The translations under genes and the position numbers were made by a program. Shown here in pieces: positions 1-9,800 of a stretch of 38,300 nt of DNA; positions within the stretch are counted from its first letter, which is position 1, and each line of letters starts with the position of its first letter. The DNA comes from a bacterium (lineage in GTDB: Bacteria; UBP14; UBA6098; B30-G16). The stretch lies in assembly GCA_021161555.1 (NCBI GenBank), contig JAGHAI010000163.1, positions 1-38,300 of the forward strand, given 5' to 3'. Below the pieces are notes generated by a model. The model saw only the letters and a list, made by a program, of their open reading frames with translations. It searched no databases and had not been told where the DNA came from.

Positions 1-751
1 TATTTTTAATTACGATAGATAGATTCGCGCCGTTTTCCTCAAGTTCTGCTTTTCCTGTAACGGGATAAGCTCTTCTGGACAGTTTCGGGTCAAAATCGTA
101 TATAGCAATATCCTCTAAATACAACTTTATGGGGAAAGGTATCAAGAAGAAAGGCCTTTCAAGTAAAAGTTCACCTCTGGACAATCTTTCTTCGCGCAAA
201 TACGATGGGAAAATATCCCCTTCCTTCAATGGTATCTCGTTAGGCATATTAATATCGATGTTTATTTTCCCATTACCACCACGAGAGATAATAATTTCTC
301 CGTTACCAAATATATCTTTTTCCTCTATTTTCTTCCTTTTTTTCTCCAATCTGACGACTTTGTACTTCAGAACCAATTCATCTCTTACAATCGTGAAACC
401 TGAACCTCTTTTATTAAATTTCAACGCAAATTCATATATTATCTCGTATGTCCTCATACCTACCAAATCTCCCTTAAAAAGTTGTGCGGCTCTAAATTCC
501 CTATCAAAAACAACTTTTATGGACAAATTCTTTGATGCCCCAATATTTATATTCCGCAGATATTCAACACCTCCATGCATAGATATCGCATTCCCCAATC
601 CTGTGGATACGATGTCTTTGAGAAACCTGAATATTGATATAAAATTAGACTTACCCGAAGCATTAGCACCTATCAGAACATTAAAATTACCAAGTTCTAC
701 ATCAAGCTCTTTAAAAGTTTTGAAGTTTTTAACCTTAATTGCTTTTATCAT
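1..751 (-). CDS. AAA family ATPase, N-terminal part (runs off window edge)
   Basis: This reading frame is open from an ATG at 751 to the window edge, giving 250 residues without a stop. The start begins MIKAIKVKNFKTFKELDVEL, the usual first strand of AAA_21/RecF/OLD-type ATPases, and is followed by a Walker A motif GANASGKSN at about residues 28-36. An AAAGAGG ribosome site lies about 10 bases upstream. The rest of the visible part is the lysine-rich region that normally precedes the ABC signature and Walker B motifs, which lie outside the window. Such proteins act in recombination, repair or anti-phage defence, but the family cannot be chosen from this half. The codons look more A/T-rich than those of the neighbours, which may indicate transfer; this was judged by eye only. 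Confidence 0.85.
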   Translation of the reverse strand, partial: MIKAIKVKNFKTFKELDVELGNFNVLIGANASGKSNFISIFRFLKDIVSTGLGNAISMHGGVEYLRNINIGASKNLSIKVVFDREFRAAQLFKGDLVGMRTYEIIYEFALKFNKRGSGFTIVRDELVLKYKVVRLEKKRKKIEEKDIFGNGEIIISRGGNGKINIDINMPNEIPLKEGDIFPSYLREERLSRGELLLERPFFLIPFPIKLYLEDIAIYDFDPKLSRRAYPVTGKAELEENGANLSIVIKN

Positions 752-835
752 TTCCCGAACCTCTTTAATAATTATTACATCTCACACAAACGAATTCTTT
801 AGACACAAAATACGAAAACTCTTTTAGAAACCGCC

Positions 836-1246
836 TTACCGCGTCACATCATCTACCAGGTGACGAAAGCCGTCCTTATCGACTTCCCATATATCTTCTG
901 TGGGGTCATTGTCGATGTTGCCGCGAATTTCAATCCTGAAATTACTTTCATCGGCGGAAATGACCTTTGCCTTATACCGCTGACCGATGCGCGGAACAAA
1001 TTTCAACTCGCTCAAATTTGAAGCATAACGACCATTGATGGCAAAATATTCCTCTTCCTTGTTCATAAGAAGCTGAGCATACTGCTTCGCTTCGGCCTGT
1101 TTTGCCGCCTTTGTTTGAGAATACGGCTCTTCAAAGACTTTTTCCTCCACCTTCTTCGCCGCTTTCTTCTCTGGCGGAGCAATAAAGTTCACATAAATAA
1201 TATAGCCGACGATGATTATGATGACTATTATGATGATGTTCTTCAT
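836..1246 (-). CDS. Membrane-anchored type IV pilin-like small protein
   Basis: The 136-residue product has an uninterrupted run of isoleucine and valine at residues 4-18 (one membrane segment), a lysine/glutamate/alanine-rich stalk at about 25-60, and then a globular part. That part contains EEEYFAINGRYASNLSEL at about 63-80, which resembles the segment after the N-terminal helix in type IV pilins and GspG-like pseudopilins. It lacks the G-F/M-T-x-x-E prepilin cleavage motif, so it is probably a bitopic membrane protein rather than a processed pilin. I chose ATG 1246 because a CAGGAG site sits just before it. The upstream in-frame ATG at 1282 has no such site and would place charged residues before the helix. 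Its function is unknown. Confidence 0.7.
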   Translation of the reverse strand: MKNIIIIVIIIIVGYIIYVNFIAPPEKKAAKKVEEKVFEEPYSQTKAAKQAEAKQYAQLLMNKEEEYFAINGRYASNLSELKFVPRIGQRYKAKVISADESNFRIEIRGNIDNDPTEDIWEVDKDGFRHLVDDVTR

Positions 1247-1306
1247 TTCCACACTCTCCTGTTGTGATTTTGAGCGGCGCAAAAAATTGAAAATCTTTTT
1301 ATTTCA

Positions 1307-1335
1307 TAATTAAATAAAAAAATCTTCTTCAACAA
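1307..1335 (-). promoter_or_regulatory. Possible sigma70 promoter for the pilin-like gene
   Basis: On the minus strand TTGTTG (1330-1335) and TAATTA (1307-1312) are separated by 17 bases. They lie about 60 bases before the ATG at 1246, in A/T-rich sequence after the terminator of the Lrp-like gene. The match is moderate. Confidence 0.3.
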
Positions 1336-1355
1336 GCAAATTATGTCGCACAAAT

Positions 1356-1378
1356 AAAAACCCCGACGGATGCCGGGG
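1356..1378 (-). terminator. Rho-independent terminator of the Lrp-like gene
   Basis: A GC-only stem (CCCCG at 1361-1365 pairing with CGGGG at 1374-1378, 8-base loop) is followed on the minus strand by TTTTTATTTG. It lies about 30 bases past the stop of the Lrp-like gene. Confidence 0.8.
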
Positions 1379-1408
1379 CTAAACCTGAACGAAATGGCAT
1401 TTTATCCA

Positions 1409-1651
1409 TTAACCTTCGCCATCAAAAGCGATACAGGTCACAGTTCTTGTAATTCCTGGAATATGTCGGATTGAACCGATAATTTCGTTTCTCAGCTCGT
1501 CGATTGTATCCGCTTCCACATAGCACACCACATCGTGCAATCCTGTGACGACACGCGCATTTACCACACCAGGCAGTTTCCTCAATTCTGCCACAACATT
1601 AAGTTCCTCACCTGTGGCAACATTGATCAGCATATACGCTCCGGGCTTCAT
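1409..1651 (-). CDS. Stand-alone Lrp/AsnC ligand-binding (RAM) domain protein
   Basis: The 80-residue product matches the C-terminal ligand-binding half of Lrp/AsnC regulators: an opening MLINVATGEE strand, LRKLPGVVNARVVTGLHDVV in the middle, and IRHIPGITRTVTCI near the end. No helix-turn-helix is present, so it cannot bind DNA by itself. In this family such short proteins form oligomers that bind amino acids or other small ligands; the ligand here is unknown. The ATG at 1651 is preceded by a strong GGGAGGA site. The gene has its own consensus promoter and terminator, so it is a single-gene transcript. Confidence 0.88.
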   Translation of the reverse strand: MKPGAYMLINVATGEELNVVAELRKLPGVVNARVVTGLHDVVCYVEADTIDELRNEIIGSIRHIPGITRTVTCIAFDGEG

Positions 1652-1681
1652 ATTTATCCTCCCTTTTTGATTTCCGATGAT

Positions 1682-1710
1682 AATTTACACAACAACAAAA
1701 TAAATGTCAA
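1682..1710 (-). promoter_or_regulatory. Sigma70-type promoter of the Lrp-like gene
   Basis: On the minus strand TTGACA (1705-1710), a 17-base spacer and TAAATT (1682-1687) form a near-consensus promoter about 30 bases before the start codon at 1651. It sits immediately after the stop of the large gene at 1731. Confidence 0.75.
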
Positions 1711-1730
1711 ATCTTTTTCTCAAAAAAGCG

Positions 1731-4700
1731 CTAATCACCCGATGCACCAGCAGGACTGTATATAGCAGAAGTGCGTAAAATACAATTTTCGAGGCTCATC
1801 ACCCAATATCCATATCCCGGCTGGAGCGTATTTGAGATGAAATACGCAGATGCAGTTGCATCATATCCGAACAGTGCGCCGGGCAACATAGCATCCGAAG
1901 GGACTGTGGTCTGCTCATCCCAATAGACAGTCTGCGAAGGAGCGCCAATCATACTCCAGCCAGCAGGCAGTTCTATTTCATAGTTGAGAAGCGGTTCGCC
2001 TGTCAAATCATAGCTGTGGTCGCCAAGCATCAACACCCAATAACCCCTGCCAGGATAAAGCACAGGAACAGGAACATAACTGGACGAAAGCGGGTCGTAG
2101 TAATACGCCGGCGGAAGAGCATCGGGAATGACATCGCCAAGGACAAAACTATCCGCATCAAACGGAATCGATATCATATTCCATCCGCTCTTCAAATGAA
2201 TCGTGAACTGGAACGGCGAAAGGTTGTGATAATATATGTACACCGTATCCCCCGCCGATACATATAGATAAGAAACTTCCTTCATATCAAGAGTATCCCC
2301 CACAAAACAGCCGCTCCAAACGCGATTGACATCCCAGACGAGCATTCCATCGTCATCTATAACAAGCGGGAAGACCATAAGTGTATCGTCGTAATATCTC
2401 AAATCTCTGGCGAGCTGATAGCCATTGTCAGACAGGAAATATATGTTTCCTTCGCCGGGGAAAGTGGGCGGGTCAAGCATATCGACGACGGGGTCGTAGT
2501 CGTTCGTCGCAAGAGGATGAACTCCGAAATAAGCAGAATCAGCCCTGCTCTCATCGGGGAGAACGAGAACTATCATAGCAGACCAGTATGGAGTAATCTG
2601 GTCTCCGACCAGAAGAATGCCGTCGCTTGTATATGGATATGGAAATCCGGAATTGACGCTCACATCCGAAAATGCCAACTGCGTAATAGCACCGTCCATC
2701 GCGTCGCCATCAATCTGATATTGTATATTTACAATCTCTCCCGAAAGAGGCAGCGGTTCAAAGCCGTGAGCGTGCACGGTGATATGGTCTTCGCCAATCG
2801 ACGATACATCGACGGTCCAGGTTCCCGGCAGCACAGCGCCAGCAGAAGCACCTGTCGGCATCGCCACATCGGGGTCGCTGTATATAGTGAAATTCAGCGA
2901 TGTGATGTCATTATCGTAAAGCTCTCCAACGGAAACGGGTATGTTCACAAGTGAACCTGCAGAGCCGTAGGAAGCGGAGGGAAGCGAAATTTCAAGATGA
3001 TTTTCGGGTTCGAGCGGCGTTATGTGAAGAATTACTTCAACCTGCTGAACGGGATTTTCCGGGTCGGTGGTGTATATGTTCACATATCCAACATAATCTC
3101 CAGGTTCCATATCGGCGTGTACGGTGAGGGTGAGTTCCTGCGTAGTTGCGGGGAACAAAAATTCGGATGTGGGCGAAGCATCAATCCAATCGGGCAGACC
3201 GGAAATGGAGAAATAGCCCGTTCCTTCGCCGAGATTTTGAACATTAACGATAGCCTGCGTCTCCAATCCCTGCTCGAGAGTGAACTCATAACTCGCCGGG
3301 GAAACCATAATCGAAGGAACGCCACCAGGCATACCGACAATCATTCTTCCATAGGAGACGGGGACGAGTTCTTCCGATGTCGCCATCCACCTGAAAATGG
3401 GTCCTGTGGAATTCTCACACAAAAGCATCACGGCAGATGAATCGCCGGGCAAAACTCCGAAATGCGCATCGTCGCCGAGCGGAATGGAAAATTCGAGATA
3501 AGCAGAAATTCCATCCACCCGCCAGACGGATGTAGCCTCCGAAAATTCCACAGGTGTGCCAGGAACAGCCACGCCGCCTATGCTCGCAACAGGCTGGAAA
3601 TATGCCCTGACACTATCACCATAACGGAAGAATATTCTGCCCTCGTCGGAAGGCATAACATCCCAGAAGCCCGAATTATCGTCGTCGAACCAGAGGGAAA
3701 ATTCCTCATCATCAGCGGCGAAATCGGAAAATTGAATATATCCATAAAGCCTGCTCGCCGTGTTGACGAACCCGAGTGTATATCCATAAGGAATTTGTAG
3801 CGTCGTGGCAAGGTCCCACGCGGCATCGTCATCATATCCATCCACAATAACAGGCTCACTCGACCAGGCAGAATAAATCCTTTCGGATTCAGAATTGCAC
3901 ATACCCGCATCCGTGTTGGAATAGGCGCTCACAAAATCTGGAACATCATAAACAGCCTTAACGCGATAATATTTCGTCACTCCGCAGGATACAAGCCCGT
4001 CATTATATGTATTAACATCGCTTGTTCCAATCATAGTTGGCTCTTCATCGGGGTCGTCGCCACGATAGACACGATATCCCACAAGATGCACAGGGAAACC
4101 GAGTTCAATCGCCAGGGGAATGTCCCAGGTCAGCGGTATGGAACCCACAAAATCAGAATGCGCTTCGAGATTTCTCGGCGCAAAAACGCTGTCCGTCAAC
4201 TTATACACTCGCACTGGAAAACCGAGATATGTGGTGTCCTGTCCATCTGTGATGCCGACGGTGACATCGTAATGTCCTTCCGTCGGCGGAGGAGACCACG
4301 ACAAATTGCCATCGGCAAAAAGGTTCATCCCCGATGGTCCTTCCGAGAGGAAAAACCAGAATGAATCCTCGTCGGCATCTGCACCGGTGAAAATATATGT
4401 ATAATCGATGCCGGGAATGGCAACGGAATCGGGAATTCCACAGGTGAAATATGGCGCATCATTGACGGAAACAACATCTATAGCCACCGTATCGGCAATC
4501 AGATATCCTTCGTGTTCAGCATAGATAATCACATAGGTGCTTCCCCACCAGTTTTCCTGAAGGTGAACCCACAACTGGCTGCTGTCTTCCTCGCCTGGAA
4601 GATAATACAAATCCAGTCCGTCGCCGCCTTCGGCAAAGAGATTCAGCCCCGCAGGAAGAAATACATCCGCCATATCGACGAGCATAAAGTCAGGCGCATC

Positions 4701-6701
4701 TTCATAAGTATCTACATCGGATACAGGAGAAAGCACACCCATCGTCGTGCAGTATATCAACGCTCCAAGCGGCGAACGATTGCCGACATTATCATAAGCA
4801 AAAACAGCAAAGTAATACGACCGCGCAGGTTCAAGACCATCTATCCACGCATACTCCGTCTCTCCTGGTGCATTTGGTATCATCGCAAGCGGATAGACTG
4901 TGGTTTCGTCCAGGTCATCCTCGTGGAACAACACCGTATCGTATCGCACCTCATAACTGCTGGCATAACCGACATATCCATCATCTCCGGGAGCGAGCCA
5001 GGAAATCTGTACTCCACCAGGGCGAAAATCCTCACAGTCCAGAATATTTATCATCGCAGGCGGCGTGGTATCCGCACAGAATGTAGTGATGAAGTCCACA
5101 ACCGCAAACGGAGAAGGATTTTCTTCCTCGTCATAGGCATATCCCGCAACCCAGTAATGTGTGGAATAGTCCAATCCTGTCAAAACAAAGTTTTGCTCTG
5201 TTCCCGCCAGCGCCGGGTCGGGAACATCATCTACGAGAATGCCTGTGGCAAAATTCGTTTCCGTCAGTTCGTAATCGGCATATCTGAACTCGTATCTATC
5301 CGCAGTTCCCACATTTCCGTCGTCGCCGGGAGCGAGCCAGGAAATAGTCGCTTCATCGCAACCAGTGTCAGAAACTTCCAGGACAAATGCACCTGGCGGC
5401 GTGGTATCGGGCGGTGTCGGCAGCGTCACACTGACGACATTGGAAAGCCCGCTCCAGTTTGGAACCTCATCGGCAATCTTCATCGCAAAGTAATATGTCT
5501 CGCCGGAGGTCAATCCGTTCACCCAGACGGTCTGATGAGTGCCAGAAGTATCCACCGCAGGAAGCCCGCCAACAGGGGTGCATAGCCCCCAGTTCAAATC
5601 GGTTATGACAACCGTGCTGTATCTGATGTCGATTTGCGAAGGAATCCCCACGAGCCAATCGTCGCCCGTGAGCGTCCAGGAAAGAAGAACATCTGTAAAA
5701 GTGACGGAATCCACATCAAGGTCGGTAATATCGGACGGCGGAGTCGTATCTGGCGGAACAAATGTGTCTATTTCAAAAGCAGAACAGACATCCATTATTC
5801 CGTGGTCATCGTGGTCCCAGATTCTTATGAGACACTGGTTGGAAACAGTGTCAGGCGCGATGAAATCATAGGTTCCCGCAGCACCTGTCGCATAATTGCT
5901 GTCAATCAATGTCCAGTCGATGCCCAAATTTGCGGAAAAATATATGTCAATCGTCGTCACGCCTGTCGCCGTCCAGGCTATTTCAATCGTATCGCCGACG
6001 ATAAAATGTTCGCCGCCTACGGGGAATGTCAAATCGAGCGACGGCGCAGGAACCACTTCAAAAAAGTTGTCGCTTATATCAAATGTGGCGGGGTCATCGG
6101 AATTTTCCACCCGGACGAGATATTGGTCAGATTCTACACTTGGCGCAACCCAGAGATAAGTCCCCGCAGCAGCGGAAACACCATCAGCGATGGAATTCCA
6201 CGAGCCACCGCCATCAGTGGAATAGTCAATGTTCACATCTACAATGCTGGTGGAAGCAGTCCACTGAATGTTGATGTTATCGCCAAATTCAAAAGTTTCG
6301 CCGCCGTTGGGATAGAGGACAGTTATAACCCCAAAGCCCGGGACGAGAGTCACCACGCCGATGTTCTGCGTGGGAATTGACAAATCGACTTCCACGAGGA
6401 CAAGCAGGGTTTCACCGTTGCAGGTATTTTCCAGTCTGATTGCAACAGTATCTCCATCGTCGAGCCCGAACGATGAAATTTCAACCCACCAGTTGCTTCC
6501 AGCAAAACCACAGCCATCTGAATCCCGCGTGACAGTGTCATCGGCGGAAGGATAAGGATATGCGATAAATTCCCCGCAGCCAGGAGGAATAGCGGAAAAA
6601 TCGGAATTCTGCGCACTGCCCGCAATTGTATGGGGTGTCCCCTGTGCAAATAAAGAACCCACTAAAAACAATAGACCAAACAGCACCGTCGCTCTACTCA
6701 T
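1731..6701 (-). CDS. Giant secreted multidomain protein, 1656 aa, without sorting tail
   Basis: A signal peptide (residues 1-20, ending FAQ) is followed by an N-terminal module shared with two neighbours (21-120, cysteines 42 and 94). Then come two PNGGE-type Ig-like domains (about 125-217 and 221-312), three FN3 domains each opened by DTTPP or a close variant (318-653), a cadherin-like stretch (658-745), a PIG-like Ig domain (748-834), and another FN3 (840-938). After these are a CBM9/DOMON-like domain (940-1120), a BACON-like domain (1128-1228), a cohesin-like domain (1235-1366), a beta domain (1370-1490) and two GWNMI-type repeats (1498-1640). No catalytic motif is evident, so a structural or adhesive surface role is inferred. 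Unlike its neighbours it ends at GASGD with no C-terminal sorting domain. The start has a GGAGG site 7 bases upstream. Domain limits are estimates by eye. Confidence 0.88.
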   Translation of the reverse strand: MSRATVLFGLLFLVGSLFAQGTPHTIAGSAQNSDFSAIPPGCGEFIAYPYPSADDTVTRDSDGCGFAGSNWWVEISSFGLDDGDTVAIRLENTCNGETLLVLVEVDLSIPTQNIGVVTLVPGFGVITVLYPNGGETFEFGDNINIQWTASTSIVDVNIDYSTDGGGSWNSIADGVSAAAGTYLWVAPSVESDQYLVRVENSDDPATFDISDNFFEVVPAPSLDLTFPVGGEHFIVGDTIEIAWTATGVTTIDIYFSANLGIDWTLIDSNYATGAAGTYDFIAPDTVSNQCLIRIWDHDDHGIMDVCSAFEIDTFVPPDTTPPSDITDLDVDSVTFTDVLLSWTLTGDDWLVGIPSQIDIRYSTVVITDLNWGLCTPVGGLPAVDTSGTHQTVWVNGLTSGETYYFAMKIADEVPNWSGLSNVVSVTLPTPPDTTPPGAFVLEVSDTGCDEATISWLAPGDDGNVGTADRYEFRYADYELTETNFATGILVDDVPDPALAGTEQNFVLTGLDYSTHYWVAGYAYDEEENPSPFAVVDFITTFCADTTPPAMINILDCEDFRPGGVQISWLAPGDDGYVGYASSYEVRYDTVLFHEDDLDETTVYPLAMIPNAPGETEYAWIDGLEPARSYYFAVFAYDNVGNRSPLGALIYCTTMGVLSPVSDVDTYEDAPDFMLVDMADVFLPAGLNLFAEGGDGLDLYYLPGEEDSSQLWVHLQENWWGSTYVIIYAEHEGYLIADTVAIDVVSVNDAPYFTCGIPDSVAIPGIDYTYIFTGADADEDSFWFFLSEGPSGMNLFADGNLSWSPPPTEGHYDVTVGITDGQDTTYLGFPVRVYKLTDSVFAPRNLEAHSDFVGSIPLTWDIPLAIELGFPVHLVGYRVYRGDDPDEEPTMIGTSDVNTYNDGLVSCGVTKYYRVKAVYDVPDFVSAYSNTDAGMCNSESERIYSAWSSEPVIVDGYDDDAAWDLATTLQIPYGYTLGFVNTASRLYGYIQFSDFAADDEEFSLWFDDDNSGFWDVMPSDEGRIFFRYGDSVRAYFQPVASIGGVAVPGTPVEFSEATSVWRVDGISAYLEFSIPLGDDAHFGVLPGDSSAVMLLCENSTGPIFRWMATSEELVPVSYGRMIVGMPGGVPSIMVSPASYEFTLEQGLETQAIVNVQNLGEGTGYFSISGLPDWIDASPTSEFLFPATTQELTLTVHADMEPGDYVGYVNIYTTDPENPVQQVEVILHITPLEPENHLEISLPSASYGSAGSLVNIPVSVGELYDNDITSLNFTIYSDPDVAMPTGASAGAVLPGTWTVDVSSIGEDHITVHAHGFEPLPLSGEIVNIQYQIDGDAMDGAITQLAFSDVSVNSGFPYPYTSDGILLVGDQITPYWSAMIVLVLPDESRADSAYFGVHPLATNDYDPVVDMLDPPTFPGEGNIYFLSDNGYQLARDLRYYDDTLMVFPLVIDDDGMLVWDVNRVWSGCFVGDTLDMKEVSYLYVSAGDTVYIYYHNLSPFQFTIHLKSGWNMISIPFDADSFVLGDVIPDALPPAYYYDPLSSSYVPVPVLYPGRGYWVLMLGDHSYDLTGEPLLNYEIELPAGWSMIGAPSQTVYWDEQTTVPSDAMLPGALFGYDATASAYFISNTLQPGYGYWVMSLENCILRTSAIYSPAGASGD

Positions 6702-6815
6702 CGCAAAACCTCCATATTTTTTCCTTACTACAAAATAATAGATTTTACTTCATATCCATCGCCCCAAAAAATTTAAAAACTTGCAAGCTCGTTATTTTCG
6801 GGAAAAATCATATTA

Positions 6816-6852
6816 AAAAGCCCCGAGGAATTAAAAAGTCCTCAGGGCTTTT
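6816..6852 (-). terminator. Terminator after the 2148-residue protein gene
   Basis: A long stem (AAAAGCCCCGAGGA at 6816-6829 against TCCTCAGGGCTTTT at 6839-6852, with one mismatch) is flanked by A-runs on one side and T-runs on the other. It therefore fits a rho-independent terminator about 12 bases past the stop at 6865. It also separates this gene from the downstream 1656-residue gene. Confidence 0.85.
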
Positions 6853-6864
6853 AATCACTTATGT

Positions 6865-9800
6865 TTATTTGACAATCACCATTCTTCTGACAGCGGAGAA
6901 ATTCCTTGCGGTCATTCGGCAGAAATATAGCCCCGAACCAATTGTGCGTCCGCTATCGTCAGCGCCGTTCCACACAAAGTCATAATATCCCGCAGAAAGC
7001 CTTCCATCCACGAGCGTCTTCACAAGATGCCCCGAAACATCATATACAGAAATGTTCACATCGCTTTCTTTGGGAAGCGCAAACTCAATCTTCGTGGACG
7101 CATTGAACGGATTTGGAACATTCTGTTTAAGCGCAAAATGAGCAGGAATCGCACGAGACGCAAGTTTATAGGTTCCCGCAGAGAGCGTCATTTCGTCCGC
7201 AGCGGGATTTCCGTCGATGGTCAAATGCACATTATCAGGAATGTCGAACTTCACAACGGCATCTTCTTCGATGACGAGCGTCCACTTTGCATCGGGATTT
7301 ATTTCGCCGAACAGTTTCCAGTCTCCCTTTGAGATGTATGCGCCCGCTGGCTTTTGTCTCATCATCGTCGGAGGAACAGGAACCATCTTTTCCGCTCCAA
7401 CGCCAATCTCCAGTTCTTCTCCACCGACCAGAATTTTGCCTGTCCACAAAGGTTCCTCGGAAAATGTTTTCTTCCCCGAACCGCTTTCTCCTGGCAGGTA
7501 GAGGACACAGGGTTCGAGTGCTGCAACGAAATATCCCTGGCCGGGAATGAGTTCATCGCGCAGCACATATTCAGATGTAGAACCGTCATAATACCAGGCA
7601 TATTCAGGAGAGCCGAAAAGCGCGCCTTCGGGGTCAACATCGGGAACCGTAAAGTCAACATTATCGTAAACCGTGCCGATGAGATTCCAGCCCGAAACGA
7701 GATTGAGTTCGAGGTTGCTCACAGGAGTTCCCCAGAGCGTTATGTCCTTTGCGGTCAGGAAGAGAACTACATAGCCAACACCTGGCGAAATCACGCTTGC
7801 AGGCGCCCAGGTCTGCATATCAGTATCATAATACCAGCAACCGAAATTATCGGGGAAAATGTCATCTACGAGATAACTGTCGAGCTGAAGCGGGAGAGAA
7901 ATCATCGTATATCCCGCATCGAAGTGATATGTGAACGGCTGTGCCCCCGACAGACGATAGACAATCTCTATATCCTGCTCTGCGTCGTAGTAGTATATGG
8001 ATACAGTCTTCATATCGACTACATCGTCGCCGCAGTATAGATAAATGCTGCCGAGGTCGGTCAGGTCAACGCCGTCGTCGAATGTCCATTCCATTTTGCC
8101 AGCAGAGTCGCCAGTTTCAATATACCAGTGGATTTCATCCGCATCTGCGTCGCGAATATCCACGGAAAGCGCAGGATGTTCCGCATCCCACAGGGAAATA
8201 TCGCTCCACACATCGAACCAAGCTCCCAACAGTGAATCATTTTCCTCATCGAGCCCTTCATCAAAGGCATTCGTCCCATCGGGGTCAACGCCAATCTCAA
8301 TTTCATCAACTCTTTCGCCAAAGACCTGAAATTCAAGATTCAGGCGCCAGGTATCTTCACAACTCGTGATTCGCAATTGCCCGGGATAAGTATAGACATC
8401 GGTGACATAGGCATCGTAATTGTATGAAACTCCGCTAATTCCCAGCGTCGTCATAGTTCCAACCACCACATCATCGTTTATATCGAAGTGAACCATAGCA
8501 ATGACGCCATCGCCGAGAATTGGGTCTTCGGACTGAACTGTGAATGTGAGGCTTCCTGGACCTGCGGAAAGGTCACCAAGCTCGCCCATAAGAACATCCA
8601 CATCGGTGGGCTGTGCTATCGACGGGTCAACAGAAACGGTCATCTGAAGCTGGGTGATGTTCATCTCTTCAAGGCTGGCAACAGTGATAGGCACAATAAT
8701 TTCAGAACCCTTACAACCTTCCACCGCTTCCTCGGGGAAGGAAAGACTTAATATTCTCTCCTCCGGCTCGTTTACAATCATATGGCAGGGAACATATACC
8801 AGAGGATTTGTCGGGTCATTTGTGCGAATCGATAGGTAAGCATAATAGTCGCCTGCGGTGAGGTCAGTTGCGTCAAACACAACCGAAACTTCCTGACAGG
8901 CATCCACGGCGAGAACCCCAGCAGTGGGATTTTCCGAAAGCCAGGCAACATCTGCGCAGGGTTTGAGATTCCATATTTCGTTGACGAGAAGTTCCACGCC
9001 GTCAACTATGCCATCCTCGTCAGTATCATTCAAATTGGACATCCTGAAGGAATTGACAATTATGCCATCTTCCGCATCGTGAACAATTGCCGCATTGATT
9101 GGATAGGGATACAGGTCGAAGGATGCGAGAACAGAATATTCGCCTGGATTGAGATTATCGCCGTAATCATCGAAGTCGCCTTCAATCCTCTCCACAGACG
9201 ACGGAACTTCCATCGGCGTATGGAAGAACGGATGAGTTGGAATGTCCCAGGTCAACGCACAGCCTCTGTCTCCAAGGTCTTCGCCCCGAGCAAGTCCAAG
9301 AGCGGCAATTGTGCTGTCATCCGCCTCATCGAGGTCGGGGGTCTGGATGAGTATTGCAATGCCATTATCGTATGCCGCACGAACCGCCGACCAGATTTCA
9401 GGTGCGGAAACATCATCCGCAGACACAATCACCAGCTTGTATCCGCCACCGGCAACGGCGCTGAGAAAGTCAACGGCATCGGTATAGGAATCGTAAGCAT
9501 ATCCGAGAATTGCCAGCGCCTGCGGAACGAGGGATTCGTCATCCACATAAGCCACAATATCGGCGGATGTCGTTCTCATCAACCCACCAGCAAATGGATC
9601 TGGCGAACAGGATTCTGTGATGTCGTAGCTCAAATATCCTTCGCCGCAATTGCAGAGCTGAAGTATCATCGAACGGATTTCGCCTTCGCGAAGTGTCATT
9701 TCGAGTTCCGTCGGGTCAAGGCACAAAGCACCAGGATTTGCGCCAATTTCAAGATAAAGCTGCCCGAAGGATTCGGGGTCTTCGGGGTCGCTTCCCGTCG

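Noticed and set aside
129-827. Plus-strand open frame of 232 codons
   Set aside because: It lies opposite the minus-strand ATPase, which has a Walker A motif, a proper ribosome site and family-like sequence; the plus frame has none.
836-1282. Start at the ATG at 1282 for the pilin-like gene
   Set aside because: The first 12 codons lack a ribosome site, whereas CAGGAG precedes the internal ATG at 1246, which also puts the membrane helix at the N-terminus.
8985-9035. DTDEDGIVDG in the 2148-residue protein as a dockerin
   Set aside because: There is one calcium-type loop only, within an inserted domain; a dockerin needs two such repeats with flanking helices.
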